Below, piece by piece: positions 1 to 4,871 of a stretch of DNA of 10,371 nucleotides. A program made the translations under genes and the position numbers. Each line of letters begins with the position of its first letter. Within the stretch, counting starts at the first letter, position 1. Under the pieces are notes generated by a model. It ran no database searches and was not told the origin of the DNA. It worked only from the letters and a program-made list of their open reading frames with translations. The DNA is from Chlorobiota bacterium (GTDB taxonomy: Bacteria > Bacteroidota > Ignavibacteria > Ignavibacteriales > Ignavibacteriaceae), in contig RHKR01000045.1 in the NCBI GenBank assembly GCA_008363265.1, forward strand, positions 1 to 10,371, given 5' to 3'.

Positions 1-800
1 CTCACCTCCAGCAAGTCGGCCAATTCGCCCACAGTCCTTCTAAAGCCGATTCCACAACAACAAGGATTGAAACTATGTGATAAAACGGGGTTTGGACTTC
101 TCCTCCTTGCTTCTAAAGCCGATTCCACAACAACAAGGATTGAAACTTACCCCTTAATCCAAATTTTGACATAGTCATAATCTTCTAAAGCCGATTCCAC
201 AACAACAAGGATTGAAACTTGTATCCAATGGGCACAATAAAGAGCTGATCGAGCTTCTAAAGCCGATTCCACAACAACAAGGATTGAAACTGAGATGTGT
301 GCCGGGGGTTTTGCCCGGCAGTACTCTTCTAAAGCCGATTCCACAACAACAAGGATTGAAACGTGAGTGCCTGAGTGTGAAGGATCATTGCCCCCTCCTT
401 CTAAAGCCGATTCCACAATAACAAGGATTGAAACTAATCTCTCGGTGGTGTCTTGGTCACCTGATAAACCTCTTCTAAAGCCGATTCCACAATAACAAGG
501 ATTGAAACCATTATATCTTTCAACTGTTGGTCACCTTGTTACCGTCTTCTAAAGCCGATTCCACAATAACAAGGATTGAAACTCGGCTCTTGCATGGGCA
601 ATAACAAGGTCACGACCCTTCTAAAGCCGATTCCACAATAACAAGGATTGAAACTTATCCTTGGGTCAGATCGTGAAACACTCAGGGCACTTCTAAAGCC
701 GATTCCACAATAACAAGGATTGAAACTCGGCTGCATTAGGTTCAGCAGATAAATTGCCAGTTACTTCTAAAGCCGATTCCACAATAACAAGGATTGAAAA
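1..800 (+). CRISPR. CRISPR array, leader-distal end (11 repeats)
   Basis: Eleven 37-bp repeats (begin CTTCTAAAGCC, end AAGGATTGAAAC) lie at 37-73, 110-146, 182-218, 254-290, 326-362, 398-434, 472-508, 546-582, 618-654, 690-726 and 764-800. They are separated by ten spacers of 35-37 nt with no shared long sequence. Bases 1-36 are a further spacer or its end, so the array probably continues off the left edge. The repeat ends in the GATTGAAAC type of 3' tag seen in many type I and III systems, which sets the crRNA direction as left to right and puts the leader outside the window. Two features agree: the last repeat ends GAAAA instead of GAAAC, as decayed terminal repeats do, and repeat position 22 is C in copies 1-5 but T in copies 6-11. 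The repeat has little internal palindrome. No cas gene is in the window, so type I versus III cannot be decided here. Confidence 0.98.
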
Positions 801-819
801 ATAATCATGGAGCACAAAA

Positions 820-1062
820 ATGAAAGCAAGTGAATTCGTAGAGCAACTACAGCTGGAGATTGAATACAGGGGTGGAGATTTTGATCTGGCGGGAACATAT
901 TGGACCGAAGACCATATTATAGAACGATACAATAAAAGATTGAAAAACAATAAACAAGTCAGAGAAGATTTCTTTGATATTCTTGGTACGGTAATGGATC
1001 AGGCATGTATCAAATATCTGGATGACGATCTACACTATTTTGCGGATGATATCAAGGAATAA
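820..1062 (+). CDS. Small acidic orphan protein next to CRISPR array (80 aa)
   Basis: I do not recognise the family. The 80-aa product starts MKASEFVEQL and is clearly acidic (about 19 Asp/Glu against 10 Lys/Arg), with a DDD run near residue 68 and no signal peptide or membrane segment, so it is probably a soluble, largely helical cytoplasmic protein. The start is well supported: GGAG at 809-812 sits seven bases before ATG, and an in-frame TAA at 802-804 leaves no room for an upstream start. The ATG lies only 19 bases after the last CRISPR repeat, so its promoter must lie inside the array or transcription must run through from the array. No U-tract terminator follows before the next gene, 158 bases on. 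Position beside an array makes a CRISPR-related role (for example a modulator) thinkable, but nothing in the sequence shows it; it could equally be an unrelated flanking gene. Confidence 0.72.
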   Translation: MKASEFVEQLQLEIEYRGGDFDLAGTYWTEDHIIERYNKRLKNNKQVREDFFDILGTVMDQACIKYLDDDLHYFADDIKE

Positions 1063-1144
1063 GCTCTTTACATAAGTTCTGAAACTGCCCCTCCCCGGCT
1101 TTGGTGCCCAATTCTATCTTAAAACCTGTTAGCCGCTAAAATTG

Positions 1145-1157
1145 ATCATTCAATGAT
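1145..1157. repeat. Small palindrome ATCATT-C-AATGAT
   Basis: A perfect 6-bp inverted repeat around a single central C, in the gap upstream of the gene at 1221. It is short enough to be chance but sits just before the larger inverted repeat at 1161-1205, so it could be a binding half of a regulatory region. Confidence 0.35.
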
Positions 1158-1160
1158 ACA

Positions 1161-1205
1161 AAATTAGATGAACCAACTCCTATTTTTTGGCAGTTCATTT
1201 AATTT
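1161..1205 (+). promoter_or_regulatory. 13-bp inverted repeat just upstream of the ribosome-binding site
   Basis: Bases 1161-1173 (AAATTAGATGAAC) pair with 1193-1205 (GTTCATTTAATTT) over 13 bp, one of them a G-U pair; the loop of 19 nt can add three more pairs (CAA with TTG) across a bulge. The right arm ends one base before the AGGAG ribosome-binding site (1207-1211) of the gene starting at 1221. No T-run follows, so it is not a Rho-independent terminator. It could be an operator for a dimeric repressor or an mRNA hairpin that affects translation of the downstream gene. The structure is seen; the regulatory role is inferred. Confidence 0.5.
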
Positions 1206-1220
1206 CAGGAGCGGATAGCA

Positions 1221-2018
1221 ATGAAAAAGAAATTGGTCATCGTCCTCGGTATTGTTGCCGGAATTCTTTTGGTTCTGTACTTGGGCATTTCAGGATGGAA
1301 AAGTAATCAGGAGAGGCTGGCAGCGAACAGGGAGAATAAAAGATTAAAAGACATCGAAGATGCCAGGATTGCGGATTCTGTTGACAAACTCGAAAAGGAA
1401 GTCTTCAGAGAATTCGTTCTATCTCCAAAGGTTGAGCAGGTCTATAAAAACGGGGACTTGCAGATATCGTTTGATCAGTTCCGCTTCACAAATGAGTTCA
1501 TATTCGATAGATACGCTCAGATATATTCCTCTTCATGGCATTACCGCCAGCCTGAAAGGGGGAATAAATACCTCGTTTCCGTCTCGACTATCACATCGGG
1601 GGCCAAGAATCCCGTCCTACCCGGTATATATGCTTATTATGTTGATTCTTCAGGTATCTTTTTAGCTGCAGATTTCAAATATGAATTCTATTTTTGGTCG
1701 GATTACGGTTCTTATCTTGGAAATTATCATGAGACTGGAAATGATTTCGCATATACAGAAACGATAAGATTCGATCTCGGCGCGGTTGTTAGAGAAGAAT
1801 ACCTCAAGTACCCGATCCTGATTTTGGTATCGAATGAAGGCCGTTTTTCACGAAACAACAAGTATCTTGGCAATCCCCCGGTGGAGTACACGAGTACCGC
1901 AACAGTACTGACCAATCTTTCAGCATTGGAATTGTCGCAGAATTATAAGGTTATCCGAATTCTGAATCAGGAGAAACTGATCCCTCTTAAAGAAAAACTT
2001 AAATCCGGGAAAAAATGA
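1221..2018 (+). CDS. Membrane-anchored protein of unknown function (265 aa)
   Basis: Family not recognised with confidence. The protein has an N-terminal MKKK followed by one hydrophobic helix (about residues 4-24), then a charged segment rich in Glu, Arg, Lys and Asp (about 26-65) that could form a coiled-coil stalk. A beta-rich region follows (about 75-235) with many aromatic residues and a stretch 'KYLVSVSTI' near residue 116. The latter resembles the start of DUF4352/telokin-like immunoglobulin-fold domains of bacterial envelope proteins; this is a weak resemblance only. A basic Lys-rich tail ends the protein. Expected topology: single-pass, anchored in the inner membrane, with the C-terminal domain outside the cytoplasm. 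AGGAG at 1207-1211 lies nine bases before the ATG, supporting this start. An inverted repeat precedes the RBS and a terminator follows about 64 bases after the stop. Sampled lines are AT-richer than in the minus-strand genes, perhaps marking accessory DNA. Confidence 0.85.
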   Translation: MKKKLVIVLGIVAGILLVLYLGISGWKSNQERLAANRENKRLKDIEDARIADSVDKLEKEVFREFVLSPKVEQVYKNGDLQISFDQFRFTNEFIFDRYAQIYSSSWHYRQPERGNKYLVSVSTITSGAKNPVLPGIYAYYVDSSGIFLAADFKYEFYFWSDYGSYLGNYHETGNDFAYTETIRFDLGAVVREEYLKYPILILVSNEGRFSRNNKYLGNPPVEYTSTATVLTNLSALELSQNYKVIRILNQEKLIPLKEKLKSGKK

Positions 2019-2055
2019 AATTGTTAATTCGTCCACCTATTAGAAGCCATCGCCT

Positions 2056-2146
2056 ACCCCTGTTTGACCCCTACCCCTGTGCAACCCCTGGCGGGGTTGT
2101 TTTTATTATTCGAAGATCAACGCCATCCTACCCCTGTTTGACCCCT
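2056..2146. repeat. Three copies of a C-rich 17-bp motif
   Basis: The motif ACCCCTGTNNNACCCCT occurs at 2056-2072 and 2073-2089 (in tandem, differing only at three central bases) and again at 2130-2146. Copies one and three are identical over 17 bases, and the bases before them also match (GCCATC then CCTA, with a 2-base difference). This indicates a duplication of about 28 bp. The last ACCCCT of copies two and three forms the left arm of the two hairpins described separately. Confidence 0.8.
2082..2104 (+). terminator. Rho-independent terminator of the gene at 1221-2018
   Basis: CAACCCC (2082-2088), loop TGGC, GGGGTTG (2093-2099) form a perfect 7-bp GC-rich stem followed directly by TTTTT (2100-2104). 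It sits 64 bases after the stop codon of the plus-strand gene. Confidence 0.85.
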
Positions 2147-2156
2147 GGCGGGGTCA
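2139..2156. repeat. Sister hairpin TGACCCC-TGGC-GGGGTCA without T-tract
   Basis: A perfect 7-bp stem with the same TGGC loop as the terminator at 2082-2104. The two stems differ at two positions and both changes keep pairing (C-G to T-A, A-T to G-C). No T-run follows on the plus strand, so it is probably not a working terminator; it looks like a duplicated copy of the same mobile or REP-like hairpin. Confidence 0.7.
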
Positions 2157-2269
2157 TCGCCGATTAATTAATTTCTTCCTGTTCCTCCCATACGAGGCCC
2201 GACCGGGGCCAATCGGATTGCACCCATACAGGGCGCATTTCAAATATGAAACTACAATCTACCAACATA

Positions 2270-2304
2270 CCGCTCCTACAGAGCGGGGGTCCCGCTTCGC
2301 GGGA
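2270..2304. repeat. REP-like double hairpin
   Basis: Two adjacent hairpins: CCGCTC-CTACA-GAGCGG (2270-2286) and, after three G, TCCCGC-TTC-GCGGGA (2290-2304). The leading 'CTACCAACATACCGCTCCTACAGAGCGG' type of context (2260-2286) resembles the short palindromic repeats that recur in intergenic regions of Bacteroidota/Ignavibacteria genomes; that comparison is from memory. Only one copy is in this window. Confidence 0.6.
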
Positions 2305-2416
2305 TCGCAAGCAGGGATGTTCGCAGAATCCGGGTCGGGCTATCTTGTTTATCCAGTTAAATCTCCCACAAGGACAAGGTGTCTATCGTTTTCAAGATAT
2401 TAAGCAAAATCTTTAA

Positions 2417-2510
2417 CATCTTTTCCCATCTTTAACATCTTTGTTCCAGCATCATGGGGCATCTTTTCCCATCTTTAACATCTTTGTTCCAGCATCATGG
2501 GGCATCTTTA
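2417..2510. repeat. 43-bp tandem duplication plus partial third copy
   Basis: Bases 2417-2459 and 2460-2502 are identical 43-bp units, followed by a 7-base start of a third unit (2503-2509). Inside each unit the phrase CATCTTT recurs, and the bases just before the array (from 2408) repeat the ATCTTTAACATCTTT phrase once more. The period is not a multiple of three and no gene covers it, so it is a non-coding tandem repeat, probably made by slippage or unequal recombination. Confidence 0.95.
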
Positions 2511-2521
2511 TCATCCTTGTC

Positions 2522-2555
2522 AAAAAAAAAAGGCTGCCCGTTGTCGGGGCAGCCT
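2522..2555 (-). terminator. Rho-independent terminator of the M48 protease gene
   Basis: Read on the minus strand, AGGCTGCCC (2555-2547), a short loop, then GGGCAGCCT (2539-2531) make a 9-bp stem that runs into ten T (complement of A 2522-2531). It lies 38 bases beyond the stop codon of the gene ending at 2593. Confidence 0.95.
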
Positions 2556-2592
2556 CTTCTCAGTCAAATTCCGGAGACCGGGGAGGAAATTT

Positions 2593-4398
2593 TTAGTAGA
2601 TCATAAGTCCGGCAACGATACCGTCGATGGCGTAGAGGATAATTCCATACTCTTCCCAAACCTTCTGCACTTCAGAACCGTAGTCGTCGTTGAAGTCAGC
2701 TTCGCCGAGGAGAGCCATAACCTCATCGAGGCTGCTGTTCACACTGATCGTGGAACCTTTCACGCTGAGCTGAACTGTCGGGTCGAAGGAAGTGATACCC
2801 ACAACTTCATTGTTTTTGTCGAAGTAGATGATCAGTGAAGGTGATTCGTATGACCAGATGTCGCCGTATTCATCTTTGTCTTTGTCCGAAGGGAGTCTGA
2901 GTTTCTTAAGAACGTCATCCTGCTTCATTCCGATAGTCACGCCAGCGAAGGAGAGTGCACCGGGTGCGAGTGATGATTTGGCTTTGTTTCTCGGTCTGGT
3001 GTTGGGCCTGTTGTCGCTCGGAGCGGGGTCTTTTTTGCTGTCGACCTGTGGAGCTTTCTTTCCTTCGAGAACGTCGAGCTTTGCTTTGGCTTCAGAGGCG
3101 TAGTAGCTGTCTTTGAACTTGTTGATGAAGTTCTTCCATGTATTGATCGCTTCGTTCTTCATCGAGCCGTAGGTGTATGCAAGGGCCATGTTGAAGAGGG
3201 CCTCAGGTCTGTTCGGGTCGGAAGTGTTGGCGGTCTTGAAGATGTCGGCAGCCTGCTTGTAGTTGTTCTGCTCGAGCTGGAGGAAGCCCTTTGCGAGCAT
3301 CACGTCGTATGATTTCGCTGAAACCTTCTCGGCTTTGGCAATCGCTTCACCGGCAGCCTTTACGTTCTTTGTAAGGGTGTTGAGGACCGCGAGGTTGATG
3401 TACGCCTGGAGGTAGTTGGGATCGAGTTCAAGAGCTTTTGAAAGGGCCTTTTCGGCTTCGGTAAGCTCGGAGTTCTTCAGGTTGTACTCACCGCGCTTGG
3501 TGTTCACTGTGAAAATGTTGGTGAAGAAGTCAACTTTCGAGAGGGTTGTCGGGAGCAGCACTTCAAGTTTGATATTTTTCTGGTTGAGCTTCTGTGAAAG
3601 AACCGCTACCGCGAGGTTGTTGTGACCCTCTTTGAAGTTAGGGTAAGCCGATACGAATTTGTTGAAGGCCGAGATCGCGTTCTTGTAGTCGCCCGAGTTG
3701 AGGTAGATCATACCGAACTCGAAGTTTCTGGCGTATTCATAATAAGTGGCGATGTGCTTGAAAACCTCTACAACTCTTGAAGTAAAGTTCGGGTGAGTAA
3801 CGTAGCTCGCAGTGTGGGGTGTGTACTCGAAACCCTGGTTGGTCATGTAGTTGAACCACTCGATACCGCCGAGAGGTGAGTATCCGGCGCGCATTGTGTA
3901 GAGTACCGCGTATTTGTCGGCTTCGAACTCCATGTCACGGCTGAGCTTTAACCACTGTTCTTCAGTAGCGTTGGGGTTTTTGTTCAGGAATTCGTCACCT
4001 TTGGCCGGGTGTTTCATCAGGACGTGGGCAAGCTCATGGGCAAGAACGAAGGCGAGCTGATCGATGCTGTTTCCTACCGACTTGAAAAGTCCGGTGTGTA
4101 CGTAAATACTGTCGTTGATGTAAGCAAAAGCGTTGATCTCTTCATTCTGGATCAGCTTAAACTTGATAACGCCGCTGCCCGAAAGTCCGGCAGCCTTGTT
4201 GAGAACTTTTGCGATCTCCTGGATCTTCTTGGCCTGCTCGGTTCCATAGACCGGCTTGCCGTAGTTTGCTATTACGATTGAGTCGTGATTGATCTCCTGT
4301 TGGTTTTTCTTTCTCTGAGCTGAGAGGTCGGGTGACCAGATCGAAACGAAAAGAATGACAGCCAAAAAGGCGGAAAAAATGTTGATTGTTGTTTTCAT
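2593..4398 (-). CDS. Exported M48 zinc metalloprotease with TPRs and two BamE-like repeats
   Basis: A periplasmic or surface protease of 601 aa. Residues 1-28 are a signal peptide (hydrophobic core, ending DLSAQ). Residues 40-220 are an M48 catalytic domain: HELAH at 121-125 is the zinc-binding HExxH, E157 in EFEAD (157-161) is the expected third ligand, and THPNFTSR (201-208) is the typical HP...R motif downstream. TPR-like helices follow (about 222-256, 312-345, 366-395, 398-430), then a Pro/Asn/Lys-rich linker (448-475). The tail (about 483-537 and 543-601) looks like two SmpA/BamE-type units, the first with 'GVTIGMKQDDVLKKL'. M48-TPR proteins of the BepA type act in outer-membrane protein quality control, and BamE is a part of the BAM complex, so an envelope role is a reasonable inference. 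The start is supported by GGAG (4408-4411) nine bases upstream. It is transcribed alone: a terminator lies on each side. Confidence 0.93.
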   Translation of the reverse strand: MKTTINIFSAFLAVILFVSIWSPDLSAQRKKNQQEINHDSIVIANYGKPVYGTEQAKKIQEIAKVLNKAAGLSGSGVIKFKLIQNEEINAFAYINDSIYVHTGLFKSVGNSIDQLAFVLAHELAHVLMKHPAKGDEFLNKNPNATEEQWLKLSRDMEFEADKYAVLYTMRAGYSPLGGIEWFNYMTNQGFEYTPHTASYVTHPNFTSRVVEVFKHIATYYEYARNFEFGMIYLNSGDYKNAISAFNKFVSAYPNFKEGHNNLAVAVLSQKLNQKNIKLEVLLPTTLSKVDFFTNIFTVNTKRGEYNLKNSELTEAEKALSKALELDPNYLQAYINLAVLNTLTKNVKAAGEAIAKAEKVSAKSYDVMLAKGFLQLEQNNYKQAADIFKTANTSDPNRPEALFNMALAYTYGSMKNEAINTWKNFINKFKDSYYASEAKAKLDVLEGKKAPQVDSKKDPAPSDNRPNTRPRNKAKSSLAPGALSFAGVTIGMKQDDVLKKLRLPSDKDKDEYGDIWSYESPSLIIYFDKNNEVVGITSFDPTVQLSVKGSTISVNSSLDEVMALLGEADFNDDYGSEVQKVWEEYGIILYAIDGIVAGLMIY

Positions 4399-4407
4399 TG
4401 TTTGTGT

Positions 4408-4411
4408 CTCC
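4408..4411 (-). promoter_or_regulatory. Ribosome-binding site of the M48 protease gene
   Basis: GGAG on the minus strand, nine bases before the ATG at 4398. It fixes the start that gives a proper signal peptide. I find no convincing promoter in 4412-4595; the stretch holds only a short TGATGATGATGA run (near 4500-4512). Confidence 0.65.
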
Positions 4412-4595
4412 GGTTGATTAAATTTGAAATCGTTTAGTGATTCTACTTACGGCGGGTGAACAAGTTCCGGGCATTTCACTTCCGTGTGACGAGCGGCATA
4501 TGATGATGATGAACGCTCATGTTGAATGATGGTTAAACGATCATTTACAGGTGTGCAATTTATGAAAAGAATTTATATAATAAAAAGGGAGGATC

Positions 4596-4628
4596 AAAAA
4601 AAAGCGTCTCAGGGGGAGAGACGCTTTT
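4596..4628 (-). terminator. Rho-independent terminator after the 54-aa gene
   Basis: On the minus strand an 11-bp stem AAAAGCGTCTC / GAGACGCTTTT (4628-4618 with 4610-4600) around a 7-base loop runs into eight T (complement of A 4596-4603). It is only seven bases past the stop codon at 4635 and separates this unit from the M48 gene. The four T on the plus-strand side (4625-4628) could give weak termination the other way. Confidence 0.93.
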
Positions 4629-4634
4629 CAAAAC

Positions 4635-4799
4635 TTATTTTATATCCGTAACTTTGGCCATGTCGTCGAGTTTAACGAATTTTTCGTTGAACTTGAACGA
4701 GCCCTTGTCAGTTTTCACCGACTTGACAACTTTAACCGAGGTGTACGGATCTTTTTTCTTTCCTTTAGCCTTGTCGCCGAAGGTCTGTGTTTTAGCCAT
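4635..4799 (-). CDS. Small basic conserved-looking protein (54 aa)
   Basis: An intact short gene read by translating the minus strand: it begins MAKTQTFGDKAKGKKKDPYT, continues with VKVVKSVKTDKGSFKF, and ends FVKLDDMAKVTDIK before TAA. The protein is strongly basic at its N-terminus (Lys run at residues 10-16) and has no signal peptide, so it is probably cytoplasmic. I recall similar 'MAK..TFGDK...KFNEKFVKLDD' small proteins as uncharacterised products in Ignavibacteria/Bacteroidota, but I cannot name a function; nucleic-acid or ribosome binding would fit the charge and is only a guess. Gene status is well supported: GGAGAAG (4812-4806) precedes the ATG, a promoter matching the Bacteroidota pattern lies just upstream, and a strong terminator follows within seven bases. 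It therefore can be expressed on its own, although it also lies 72 bases downstream of the caspase gene in the same direction. Confidence 0.88.
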   Translation of the reverse strand: MAKTQTFGDKAKGKKKDPYTSVKVVKSVKTDKGSFKFNEKFVKLDDMAKVTDIK

Positions 4800-4826
4800 T
4801 TTTTACTTCTCCAATTATCAAGACTA

Positions 4827-4857
4827 CAAAAATAACGAATTGCCGCCGTCTGACAAA
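4827..4857 (-). promoter_or_regulatory. Promoter of the 54-aa gene, Bacteroidota type
   Basis: On the minus strand TTTG (4857-4854) is followed after exactly 19 bases by TATTTTTG (4834-4827). This matches the known Bacteroidota primary-sigma pattern TTTG at -33 and TAnnTTTG at -7. The same region also offers TTGTCA as a conventional -35. Transcription would start about 20 bases before the ATG at 4799, just leaving room for the GGAGAAG ribosome-binding site. Confidence 0.65.
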
Positions 4858-4871
4858 ATTATTTCTTTTTA

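Larger units (their letters stand above)
2019..2592. other. 574-bp non-coding region between convergent genes, rich in repeats
   Basis: No convincing gene lies here; the only open frame of note (2218-2403) runs through hairpin repeats and has no Shine-Dalgarno. From left to right the region holds a C-rich 17-bp motif in three copies, two related hairpins (the first a terminator), a short GGCCC/GGGCC hairpin (2196-2210), a double hairpin of REP type (2270-2304), a 43-bp tandem duplication (2417-2510), and the terminator of the converging minus-strand gene (2522-2555). Confidence 0.85.

Noticed and set aside
37..800. cas genes or leader next to the array within the window
   Set aside because: Nothing to the right of the array resembles a Cas protein, and the leader side is beyond the left edge.
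147..950. Open frames across the CRISPR array giving repeated peptides such as SILVVVESALE and FNPCYCGIGFR
   Set aside because: These are translations of the CRISPR repeat itself on either strand. The periodic peptide follows the 72-75-nt repeat-spacer unit and is a known source of spurious proteins.
2218..2403. 61-aa open frame on the + strand
   Set aside because: It runs through the REP-like hairpins, has no ribosome-binding site, and lies in a repeat-rich convergent gap.
2497..2838. 113-aa open frame on the + strand
   Set aside because: It crosses the minus-strand terminator and the 3' end of the M48 gene; it is an antisense shadow.
4480..4535. Hairpin GAGCG...CGCTC around a TGATGATGATGA run upstream of the M48 gene
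   Set aside because: The stem is only five base pairs with a long loop; too weak to call.
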